In this document: one piece after another, positions 1 through 7,898 of the stretch
Position numbering within the stretch: position 1 is the first letter of the stretch
How the letters are laid out: every line of letters starts with the position of its first letter
Assembly: GCA_020634755.1 (NCBI GenBank)
Contig: JACKBC010000034.1
Span: 12,951 to 76,950 of the forward strand
Reading direction: 5' to 3'
DNA: 64,000 nt
Origin: Caldilineaceae bacterium
GTDB lineage: Bacteria; Chloroflexota; Anaerolineae; Caldilineales; Caldilineaceae
The notes under the pieces: generated by a model
What the model saw: the letters and a program-made list of their open reading frames with translations, nothing else
What the model was told of the DNA's origin: nothing
Databases searched by the model: none
Translations under genes and position numbers: made by a program

Positions 1-260
1 TAGTGACTCTCGCGCCCCACAAAGCGCCGCGGCGTCTCCCGCGCCTGCTGGCGCAGCTTGCGCTGCTGCTCGCGAATCCAGCCCAGCTTGCTAATGGCGT
101 AAGCGCGGGCCACCTCCAGCCGGGTGGCCGTGGGGGCGGAGAGGGTGACTCGCCCATCGGGCGGATGCACCGAGAGATGCACGTTTTTGATTGACTTGCG
201 GGTGACGGCAATCGAAATCTCGCCGATTTGGATGCTCTCATGGGGTGTGGGTTGTGTCAT
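1..260 (-). CDS. YgjP-type (DUF45) metallopeptidase, partial
   Basis: The first 86 codons of a gene that runs off the left edge. The ATG overlaps the hsdR stop in an ATGA tetranucleotide, so the two are translationally coupled. The visible part has the N-terminal layout of the M48/YgjP (DUF45) family: a short beta-rich start, an R-K-S-x-K-N-V-H-L-S-V strand, a P-D-G-R-V turn, then an alanine-rich helix and the segment W-I-R-E-Q-Q. The catalytic HExxH lies beyond the edge and is not seen. Genes of this family are common partners at the 3' end of type I restriction operons; their role there is unclear. Identification rests on family resemblance and context. Confidence 0.72.
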   Translation of the reverse strand, partial: MTQPTPHESIQIGEISIAVTRKSIKNVHLSVHPPDGRVTLSAPTATRLEVARAYAISKLGWIREQQRKLRQQARETPRRFVGRESH

Positions 261-3200
261 TGATAGCCGCTCTGTTCTTTGATAATATCGAAAATGGCTT
301 GGGTGGCCGTGCGATCCCGCGCCAGCAGCGGGTAAATGGCGTTCAATACCTGGGTTTCGCGCGTATCGTCGCCTTTCCAATCTGCCGGCGCCCGCTCGCG
401 GATCACGCGGTCCAGTTCCAGCGCCAGGCGCGCCCGCTCTTCTTCCACAATCGGATACTGAAAGGTGCTGGACGCAATTGCCGGCAGATTGTTGTAGAGC
501 ACGGTGGCCTCCGGCTTGCCGTATAGGATGGCGGGCGCACCGGCCGTCGGCTGCTTGCGGCCCATTCTCTGCACCAGCGCCTCGGCCTGGCGCAGAAATT
601 CCTCGTAGGCCGTCGCATCGTCCCGGCTCTGCTGGATCAAGTCATCCAGCAGCAGCGACATCTCCGCATAGAACTTGGGGTCGGTCAACTGGTCGCGGAT
701 GATTGTCTTGCGCACGTTGTTGATGATCGTCTCCGCAATGGTGCTTCTGGACAGGTTGCCGCGCTGGTTCAATTTGCGCGCAATGGCGTCGTGAATGCCC
801 GTCTCAATAATCGCCTCGGTCAGCGAAATCGAGCTGAGATCGCCCAGTTCAGTGGCGGCGTCGGCCTGAATGTAGCTGTTGATCAGGTGGCGCATATCGG
901 ACTCATACGGTTTGGTGTCCAGCTCCTCGCCCGCGTACTTTTTGATGGCTATACGGGTCTCGCTGATAAACGCCGTCTCCCGCGCCAGTGCCTGCATGGC
1001 GGCCTCTGTGTAGCCAGCCTCGGCCAAGTCGTTGGCAATTTCGCCATAGGCGCGCAAGAAGGTGGCCGACGCCTTGTAGAACGAAATGCGCAGCGGCTCG
1101 GTCGCGGTCAAGCTCTCCGGGTCGCTGGCGTGGCCGCAGAAGTAGTGGATATACCGCTCCAGCTCCTGCGGCTGCGCCACCGGCTGGCACAGGTAGTGCA
1201 GCGCCTCGCGCGCGTCATCCAGCCTCTTCTTGCCCTCGACGCGCCAATCTTTCAGTTCGACATTGCCATCATGGCCATCCCCGTCATCCACCACCAGCTC
1301 GTCCGAACTGTAGACCGCAAGCGACTGCTGCACCTCTTGGAACAGCTCTTTGAAATCAACAATATAGCCGTAATCCTTGTCCTCCCCGTCCAGGCGATTG
1401 GTGCGGCAGATCGCCTGGAAAAGGTTGTGGTCGCGCAGCTCGTTATCCAAATAAATATAGGTGCAAGAAGGCGCATCAAAGCCGGTCAGCAGCTTGCTCA
1501 CCACAATCAGCAACTTCATGGTGGCCGGCTCTTTGATAAAGAGATTTTTCACCCGCTCTTCATATTTGGCCGTGGTCTCATTTGCTGCCAGCACATACTG
1601 GGTGTAGGTGTCAAACTTGTAGCGCTCATCACTCTGGGGCGACTCGCGCGAGATCGCATTGTGGTTCGGCTCGTACGAGGTGATAATGCCGCACTGTCTG
1701 CCAAAGGGCGTATTCTGCAACAGCCGGAAGTAGTGACACGCATCGTAGATCGAAGCCGCCACCAAAATCGCCGTTCCCCGCCCATTATCCAGGCGCGGTT
1801 TGACGCCAAAATCATGGATAATGCTGCGCAAAATGCGATCCTTGCGCTCGCCCGAACTCATCAGCTTTTCCATGGTGGCCCAGGTTTTGCGCAGCACGGC
1901 CCGCTTATAGGCGTTGAGCCCCCTGGTCCGGCTGGCAAACCACTCGTCAATCGCCTTGGGCGAGGTCAGCCGCTGCGGCACGTCACGCGCCTCATACTTC
2001 AGATCCAGCACCACGTGATCGGCCACGGCCTCATGGAATTTATAGGTGTGAATATAGGTACCAAAGACCTCGCGCGTCGTCTGCCGATCTTTGCGCAGCA
2101 ACGGCGTACCCGTAAAGCCAATAAAGAGAGCATCGGCCAGCCAACGCTTCATCTGCCTGTTCATGTCGCCGCCCTGGGTGCGGTGGCACTCATCCACAAA
2201 GACGTAAAAACGCCCGTGGATCGGCGGCGGCGAGCTGCTAAAATCGGGCTCAAACTTGTGGATTAGCGCACAGAGTACCCGCGGCCGGGTGGCGGTCAAT
2301 TTCTCTAAAAACGCCCGCCGCGTCGTTATGCGCGGCGACGGCTCATCCGCACCCACCACGCCCGCATTCTGCATAACGCCCGCAATCTGGCGGTCCAGCT
2401 CATCGCGATCCGTCACAATCAAAACGCGCGCCGCCGGGTCGTGCTCCAGCAGCCACTTGGCCAGCAGCACCATAAAGATGCTCTTGCCGCTGCCTTGCGA
2501 ATGCCAAATGACGCCCCCTTCGCCCTGCTGAATGCGTGCTTGCGCCCGCTTCATGCCAAGATACTGATGCGGTCGCGGCGCCTTCTTTTGGCCGGCATCG
2601 AAGATCATAAAGTGATAGAGTAAGTCGAGCAGGCGCGCCTTCTCGCACATTTGCGCCAAGGGTCTATCCAACAGCCAGCCCGCCGTGGGCGGCCAATCGT
2701 GACCATCCTGCTCCTTCCACTGCACAAAATAGGCTTCCGGCGTACCCGTGGTACCGTAATAGAGCCCCTGCGAATCATTGCCCGCCATCACCAGTTGTAC
2801 AGTGCTAAAGAAGCCCATATTGAAGATCGGCTCCTGGTTGGTCACGAGCTGACGCACGCCGTCCGCCACCTCAATCGAGCCCTTTTTTAGCTCGATCACG
2901 CCGATGGCAATACCATTGATGTAGAGCACAATATCGGGGCGCCGCTCATGCCCACCGCGCAGCGTCACCTCCTCGGCCAGGGCAAAATCGTTCTTCTCCA
3001 CACACGCCCAGTCGATCAGATGCACCGTCTCGTAGGGCTGACCGGGCGCCACCTGCACCGGCACGCCATAGCGCAGCAGTTGATAGGTGCGCAAATTCGC
3101 CTCATAGAGCGTCACCCCCGTCACGTCCGCCGCCGCCTCCAGCTTCTGCCGCGCCGCCGCAATCTGCGCATCCGCATAGCCGCGCGCTTGTAGATTAAGG

Positions 3201-3352
3201 CGCAAATAATCAACCTCAATGGCCCGATTGTTGGCCCGCCGACTCCAGTCGCCCAGATAATGATAACCCAGCCAATCAGGGCGCGTGGAATCGGTGAACA
3301 AGCTCACCACCCGGTTTTGGGTTACCCGTTCCGAACGAGATTGTGTGGTCAT
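257..3352 (-). CDS. hsdR: Type I restriction enzyme HsdR subunit
   Basis: The motor/nuclease subunit of a type I restriction-modification complex, 1031 aa, which translocates DNA with ATP and cleaves unmodified DNA. Near residue 135 an E-R-R-P-D-I-V-L segment followed by I-E-L-K-K-G is the N-terminal PD-(D/E)xK nuclease core. Near residue 285 S-Q-G-S-G-K-S is Walker A, followed by V-D-E-C-H-R (DEAD-like box) and F-T-G-T-P (motif III). A conserved Q-A-I-C-R-T-N-R motif VI comes later. Full family length, no frameshift. It is the fourth gene of the minus-strand hsdM-hsdS-DUF559-hsdR operon and overlaps the downstream metallopeptidase by 4 bp. Confidence 0.96.
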   Translation of the reverse strand: MTTQSRSERVTQNRVVSLFTDSTRPDWLGYHYLGDWSRRANNRAIEVDYLRLNLQARGYADAQIAAARQKLEAAADVTGVTLYEANLRTYQLLRYGVPVQVAPGQPYETVHLIDWACVEKNDFALAEEVTLRGGHERRPDIVLYINGIAIGVIELKKGSIEVADGVRQLVTNQEPIFNMGFFSTVQLVMAGNDSQGLYYGTTGTPEAYFVQWKEQDGHDWPPTAGWLLDRPLAQMCEKARLLDLLYHFMIFDAGQKKAPRPHQYLGMKRAQARIQQGEGGVIWHSQGSGKSIFMVLLAKWLLEHDPAARVLIVTDRDELDRQIAGVMQNAGVVGADEPSPRITTRRAFLEKLTATRPRVLCALIHKFEPDFSSSPPPIHGRFYVFVDECHRTQGGDMNRQMKRWLADALFIGFTGTPLLRKDRQTTREVFGTYIHTYKFHEAVADHVVLDLKYEARDVPQRLTSPKAIDEWFASRTRGLNAYKRAVLRKTWATMEKLMSSGERKDRILRSIIHDFGVKPRLDNGRGTAILVAASIYDACHYFRLLQNTPFGRQCGIITSYEPNHNAISRESPQSDERYKFDTYTQYVLAANETTAKYEERVKNLFIKEPATMKLLIVVSKLLTGFDAPSCTYIYLDNELRDHNLFQAICRTNRLDGEDKDYGYIVDFKELFQEVQQSLAVYSSDELVVDDGDGHDGNVELKDWRVEGKKRLDDAREALHYLCQPVAQPQELERYIHYFCGHASDPESLTATEPLRISFYKASATFLRAYGEIANDLAEAGYTEAAMQALARETAFISETRIAIKKYAGEELDTKPYESDMRHLINSYIQADAATELGDLSSISLTEAIIETGIHDAIARKLNQRGNLSRSTIAETIINNVRKTIIRDQLTDPKFYAEMSLLLDDLIQQSRDDATAYEEFLRQAEALVQRMGRKQPTAGAPAILYGKPEATVLYNNLPAIASSTFQYPIVEEERARLALELDRVIRERAPADWKGDDTRETQVLNAIYPLLARDRTATQAIFDIIKEQSGYQ

Positions 3353-3430
3353 AAAATAACTCCTGTCATAACACGGCCTCAGCCCCTAAGCCCACTCCCA
3401 ACCTCCCCCAAGGGGGAGGAACCAATATCT

Positions 3431-3850
3431 CTACCCCGTGACTGCTCCCTCCCCTTGGGGAGGGCCGGGGAGGGGCTTTCTTCTCTCCACCGCCGCCTCA
3501 ATCACATCCAGCACCGCCCGCACATTGGTAAACACCTCCATATTGGCAAAGCGCAACACCTCATAGCCCAAACTCTCCAAAAATGCCTGCCGCACCCGAT
3601 CCTCCTCCTGCGTATACTGATGGATCGGCCCGTCCACCTCCACAATCAGCATGACATCCAACGCACAAAAGTCGGGGATAAAGCGCTCGATGATGTGCTG
3701 CCGCCGAAAGCGCACCCCGCGCACCTGCCGCTTGCGCAAATGTTGCCACAACTTCGCCTCTGCCCCCGTCGGCTCCCGGCGCATCTCCCGCGCCAACGGC
3801 TTCAGCCGCTGTCCCCACTCCGGTGAAGTCTGCCACGAATGTTTTGGCAT
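3431..3850 (-). CDS. DUF559 (Vsr-like) endonuclease-domain protein
   Basis: A 139-aa protein of the DUF559 family, which has the fold of very-short-patch-repair and PD-(D/E)xK nucleases. Visible family features: R-R-E-P-T-x-A-E near the N-terminus, L-W-x-x-L-R, R-F-R-R-Q-H, then P-D-F-C and V-E-V-D-G, which supply the acidic nuclease residues. It sits between hsdS and hsdR and reads the same way. The last residues (P-L-P-G-P-P-Q-G-E-G) come from an interspersed GC-rich palindromic repeat, so the native C-terminus was probably replaced or extended by that repeat. Its function in the restriction operon is not known; such genes are often scattered near defence genes. Confidence 0.85.
   Translation of the reverse strand: MPKHSWQTSPEWGQRLKPLAREMRREPTGAEAKLWQHLRKRQVRGVRFRRQHIIERFIPDFCALDVMLIVEVDGPIHQYTQEEDRVRQAFLESLGYEVLRFANMEVFTNVRAVLDVIEAAVERRKPLPGPPQGEGAVTG
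3445..3475. repeat. GC-rich interspersed palindrome (CTCCCCTTGGGGAG family)
   Basis: Pattern C-T-C-C-C-C-T-T-G-G-G-G-A-G followed by G-G-G-C-C-G-G-G-G-A-G-G-G-G. The same unit occurs at 3983-4013, 5445-5474 and 9998-10028, and related forms near 3404-3421, 5412-5439 and 23088-23118. This copy supplies the last codons of the DUF559 gene. Confidence 0.8.
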
Positions 3851-3982
3851 GGCCCCCTCCTAACCTCCCCCAAGTGAGAGGGATTGTTGGTTGGTTTGTG
3901 GCGATTCTGCTACGCATGTAACCAACACCTGCGCTTAACACCTCCCCACACCACGAATAAACCCCACCCTCCCCCGTGACAA

Positions 3983-4013
3983 CCCCCTCCCCTTGGGGAG
4001 GGCTGGGGAGGGG
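3983..4013. repeat. GC-rich interspersed palindrome, copy 2
   Basis: Same unit as at 3445-3475, here abutting the 3' end of hsdS. The stop codon of hsdS lies right next to the repeat. Confidence 0.8.
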
Positions 4014-5318
4014 CTACACCAACCGCGTCCGCCCCGTCAACAGCTCCTGCATCATCGCCTGCTTCAGCGCCCGCGTCTTCTCCCGCCGCGCCCCCAGCGC
4101 CGCCAGCTCCGCATCCATGTCCGAGAGCACGGCGGCGATGGCGGTTTGTTCAGGAGGAGAAGGAACTGGAAGAGTTAACTTGGCAATATTTGTCTTACTG
4201 ATGCCGGAGACTTTGGTGCCTACAGCGTAAAATGAGAATTGTTGTCGAATTGCAGTTGTTTGAAAGCAATAACGAAGATATTCATTAACCAATTCATTGT
4301 TTTTTCTCTTTGCAACTATTGTGTGCAAGCCAGATATAAAGGGTAGATTGTCTTTATTGACAATTACAATGTGTTTACTGGTTCCTTCGTCATCTTCAGA
4401 AGCATCCACAAATACAACATCACCATCTTTTAATAGTGAAGATGGCGAAACCTGGGACAGTGATATGTTAAGTTTTGGAATATCTTGATAATCAGATCTA
4501 GTGTCCACATAAGTCTTTGACGCACCGTGAATATCACCATAATGCAGATAGCAATATCCCTGTGTAGAAAGCTGATTGCGAGATGCAGAATATCCACCAC
4601 TAAAATCAAATAATTGTTCGAGCGTCCTCACCTCCCACACTCCCGCAAACCCAGGCAACCGCGTTTGACCCGTCAGCAACTGCTGCATGGCCGCCTGCTT
4701 CAGATCGCGCTTCTTGGCGATGAGCCGATCCAGCGCATCCAGCAGCGAGTCTACATCGCTCAGCGCCTCCGCAATGGCGCGCTGTTCAGGCGGAGACGGC
4801 ATCGGGACGGCGAAACTTCGAATTTGTTCAATATTCGCTCGCTTGAAAGTTGAACCAACCATTAAATTCAAGAGTTGGTTTGCGATAATGGAGGACTGAA
4901 ATACTGCTTGCAGAAATTCGGGAGAAAAATCAATTACCTTTCTTCTCAACAAGCAAACATCTTGGCCCATCGCAAATGGTGGATGCCGCTCCGTAACCTG
5001 AGCCACTTCGCCAACAGTGGCATTGCGGCTGAGAATCAGATCGCCAGGCTGGGGTTTTCTTCCCCCTTCAATCAACAGATTATAGAATTGTTGGTTAGTT
5101 TGTTTTGCACTTGTAAGATCTACAAAACGACTTTGAACTTCCTTGATACTCGCAACAGGAAAACCGGCCGAAGTGAACTCGGCTGTGACATGTTTACAAT
5201 CGATTACTGTCCAGAATTTGCCAACACTTCCAACCTCCCAATTCTCCGGAATCACCCCCACCTCCGTCCGCTTATACCCCGCCGGCACCGCGTCCTCGCC
5301 AACGCTCATCACATCCAT
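4014..5318 (-). CDS. hsdS: Type I restriction enzyme specificity subunit HsdS
   Basis: The DNA-recognition subunit of the type I system. It has the usual two target-recognition domains, each ended by a conserved block P-S-P-P-E-Q-x-A-I-A followed by a leucine-rich helix (L-S-D-V-D-S-L-L and L-S-D-M-D-A-E-L) and a closing Q-L-L-T-G / E-L-L-T-G. I chose the ATG at 5318 because a GGGGGTGA element lies just upstream; an ORF extends further, to 5372, with a Gly/Asp-rich start that looks non-native. The second recognition domain (about 4180-4620) and part of the first are clearly AT-richer than the rest of the operon, as expected for recognition domains exchanged by recombination. Confidence 0.93.
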   Translation of the reverse strand: MDVMSVGEDAVPAGYKRTEVGVIPENWEVGSVGKFWTVIDCKHVTAEFTSAGFPVASIKEVQSRFVDLTSAKQTNQQFYNLLIEGGRKPQPGDLILSRNATVGEVAQVTERHPPFAMGQDVCLLRRKVIDFSPEFLQAVFQSSIIANQLLNLMVGSTFKRANIEQIRSFAVPMPSPPEQRAIAEALSDVDSLLDALDRLIAKKRDLKQAAMQQLLTGQTRLPGFAGVWEVRTLEQLFDFSGGYSASRNQLSTQGYCYLHYGDIHGASKTYVDTRSDYQDIPKLNISLSQVSPSSLLKDGDVVFVDASEDDEGTSKHIVIVNKDNLPFISGLHTIVAKRKNNELVNEYLRYCFQTTAIRQQFSFYAVGTKVSGISKTNIAKLTLPVPSPPEQTAIAAVLSDMDAELAALGARREKTRALKQAMMQELLTGRTRLV

Positions 5319-5440
5319 ATCACCCCCACCCGCTTCGCATCCATCACATTGCACCCCATCCCCATAAACCACCCATTCGACAGTAGAAACATCCCCTCCC
5401 CCCCATCACAATCCCTCCCCTAGGGGAGGCTAGGAGGGGC

Positions 5441-7879
5441 CTACTCCCTCCCCTTGGGGAGGGCCGGGGAGGGGCTTATCCGCCTCAAATGCCCATCCAC
5501 CCGCGCCGCCAACAGCGCCACCTCTGCCTCCAACTGCGGCAGCGGCGTCGCATAGCGCTCGGCCAGTTGCCGCACGCGCCTCGTCAGCCGTTGCGACACC
5601 CGCTCCAGCTCGCCCTGCACCGCCGCCGTCAGCGCGGCCAGCCACTTGTCATCCACCACCAGCTCCTTGATCTCCGCCACGCTCAACGCTGGATATTTCG
5701 CATAAGCCAACTGATCCAGCGCCGCCTCTGCCTCGCGCATAGCCCGCTTCTGCTCGGCCTCAGCCGCATTCAGCGCCAGCCACTGGGTCAGCACCGCCAG
5801 CTCGTCCGCCGCCTCAGCATCATCCTGGATCTCGCGGCGACGGGCGTTCACCTCGACCTTGTTCACCTTCTCCAACGCCCCCAGAAAACCCTCTTCGCCG
5901 CCCTGCTCCTCTTCCAGCTCGGCCAGCGCCGCCGTCGTGGCCTCCAGCTCAGCCTGTAGCGCCGCCATGGCCGCCTCCTCCGGGCCAAAGTAGCGCGCCA
6001 CCACATAGGGCTTGGGAATCAGCTCGCAGCGCCAGCCCTTGTCACGCGTGCGGCCCCGCTTGTCCGTCTCCACAATGCGCTCGGTCTGCGCCACCCAGCC
6101 ATCGCCCGCCAACAGATAACAATCATCCTGCATGGTTTCGGCCCAGTAATCCATCAAATGCTGATAAACGTCATACGCATCCAGCAGCGGCGCCGTGCCA
6201 AAAGCCGCCAGCAGCGCCTCGGCAATCGTCTCGATCAGCACCTTGGGCTGCCCGCCGCGGTCAAAGCCCGCCAGCCGCGGACGATTGGCCGCCTGCCACT
6301 GCGCAAAGCGCTGCATCACTGCATCGTGAAACGCCGCAAATTCTGCATGCTCCAAAATCGCCGCCTTCACCTCCCCCACAGCCAGCCGCAGTTGCGCATA
6401 GCCCGGCCGCTCCGCCGGCGCAAAGAGCGCCGACCGCACCCCCGGCAGCACCGCCCAATAGCGCGCCAGCGCATCAATATCCCGCTGCGGAATGCCGCCG
6501 CGCAGATGGCCCCCAATATCCTGCACATCCTCGGGCTCGCTGCTGTCAATATAGCGCGGCAGATTCAGGTTATAGTCGTTCTTGGCGTCCCGAATCTCGG
6601 CCAGCGGCGCCAGGCGGGCGTAGCGCGGCGCATCCACCCGCCGCCTAAAGGTGTCCACAATGCGGTGGATATCCTGCTCGCGCAGCCGGTTCTTGTTGCC
6701 ATCCTTCATAAAGCCCTTGGACGCGTCAATCATATAGACGCCCTGGCGGCTGTGGGCGTTCTCCTTGTCCAACACCAGAATGCAGGCCGGAATGCCGGTG
6801 CCGTAAAAGAGATTGGCCGGCAGCCCAATAATGCCCTTGAGATAGCCCGAGTCCACCAGCGCCCGTCGGATGGTCGCCTCGGCATTGCCCCGAAAAAGCA
6901 CGCCGTGGGGCAGAATACAGGCCGCCTTGCCGTTGGCCTTCATAGAGCGGATAATGTGCAGCAGATAGGCGTAATCGCCCTGTTTAGCTGGCGGCTCGCC
7001 CCAGGCAAAGCGCGCATAGGCGTCGTCGCTCGGCGTCAGCCCCGTGCTCCACGTCTTGTCCGAAAAGGGCGGGTTGGCCACTACATAATCATAGGTGCGC
7101 AGCCGCGCGCCCTCTTTAAATTTGGGCGCGCTCAGCGTGTTGCCCGCCAGAATATTGGCCGTGGGAAAGTCGTGCAGAATCATATTCATGCGCGCCAGAC
7201 CGGCCGTGGTCACATCGCGCTCCTGCCCCTCCAGCGTAATGTGCTTGCCCGCCTCCGCCGCCACCTTGAGCAGCAGCGAGCCTGAGCCGCAGGTCGGGTC
7301 ATAGGCCGTGGTCGAGGCCACCGTATTGGCCGGCGCAATGCCAATCACCTTGGCGATGACCCGGCTCACCTCGGCCGGCGTGTAAAATTGCCCCTTGCTC
7401 TTGCCGCTCTCGGTGGCAAAGTGGCGCATGAGATACTCATAGGCGTCGCCCAAAATATCGTCATTTTCGGCCCGATTCTTGGAAAAATCGAGCGCCGGGT
7501 TCTGAAAAATGCTGATCAAGTTGGTCAGCCGCTGCACCAGGGCTTCCCCCTCGCCCAGCTTGTTGGGGTCGTTAAAATCGGGGAAATCGCTGCGCGCCAG
7601 CCGGCTGTTGGCCTCGATCAGCGGCTGGATCACCTGCGTGTTGATCTTGTCGCCAATATCGCTCTTGCCCTTCAGCCCGATCATATCCCCAAAGCTGGCC
7701 CCCGGCGGAATCACCACCGGCGGCGCAAAGTCATCGCTGGCCCCATACTTGTCCGAAATGTACTTGATAAAGAGCATAAAGAGCACATAATCTTTATACT
7801 GGCTGGCATCCATCCCCCCGCGCAGCTCGTCACACGACGCCCACAGCGAAGAGTACAGCTCCGATTTCTTAATCGCCAT
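5441..7879 (-). CDS. hsdM: Type I restriction-modification N6-adenine methyltransferase HsdM
   Basis: The methylation subunit, 812 aa, which transfers methyl from SAM to adenine and forms the M2S core with HsdS. The N-terminal helical domain opens with A-I-K-K-S-E-L-Y-S-S-L-W. Motif I is D-P-T-C-G-S-G-S-L-L (near residue 195) and the catalytic motif IV is N-P-P-F (near residue 270), both intact. The last 250 residues form a long charged helical region rich in Ala/Glu/Leu, probably a coiled coil for assembly. It is the first restriction gene of the minus-strand operon, starting only about 19 bp after the stop of a STAND ATPase gene, so the two are probably co-transcribed. Its 3' end is formed by a copy of the interspersed palindrome. 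Confidence 0.96.
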   Translation of the reverse strand: MAIKKSELYSSLWASCDELRGGMDASQYKDYVLFMLFIKYISDKYGASDDFAPPVVIPPGASFGDMIGLKGKSDIGDKINTQVIQPLIEANSRLARSDFPDFNDPNKLGEGEALVQRLTNLISIFQNPALDFSKNRAENDDILGDAYEYLMRHFATESGKSKGQFYTPAEVSRVIAKVIGIAPANTVASTTAYDPTCGSGSLLLKVAAEAGKHITLEGQERDVTTAGLARMNMILHDFPTANILAGNTLSAPKFKEGARLRTYDYVVANPPFSDKTWSTGLTPSDDAYARFAWGEPPAKQGDYAYLLHIIRSMKANGKAACILPHGVLFRGNAEATIRRALVDSGYLKGIIGLPANLFYGTGIPACILVLDKENAHSRQGVYMIDASKGFMKDGNKNRLREQDIHRIVDTFRRRVDAPRYARLAPLAEIRDAKNDYNLNLPRYIDSSEPEDVQDIGGHLRGGIPQRDIDALARYWAVLPGVRSALFAPAERPGYAQLRLAVGEVKAAILEHAEFAAFHDAVMQRFAQWQAANRPRLAGFDRGGQPKVLIETIAEALLAAFGTAPLLDAYDVYQHLMDYWAETMQDDCYLLAGDGWVAQTERIVETDKRGRTRDKGWRCELIPKPYVVARYFGPEEAAMAALQAELEATTAALAELEEEQGGEEGFLGALEKVNKVEVNARRREIQDDAEAADELAVLTQWLALNAAEAEQKRAMREAEAALDQLAYAKYPALSVAEIKELVVDDKWLAALTAAVQGELERVSQRLTRRVRQLAERYATPLPQLEAEVALLAARVDGHLRRISPSPALPKGRE
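5445..5474. repeat. GC-rich interspersed palindrome, copy 3
   Basis: Same family as 3445-3475, overlapping the 3' end of hsdM and encoding its last residues (S-P-S-P-A-L-P-K-G). A diverged sister unit lies next to it at 5412-5439. Confidence 0.8.
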
Positions 7880-7898
7880 TCATTTGGTCCTTGTCTTG

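Noticed and set aside
3..194. Small + strand frame at the left edge
   Set aside because: Antisense to the YgjP-type metallopeptidase, which has family sequence and a coupled start.
791..2266. A 491-aa open frame on the + strand
   Set aside because: It lies fully inside hsdR on the other strand, has no family resemblance and an Arg/His/Leu-rich composition typical of a shadow frame.
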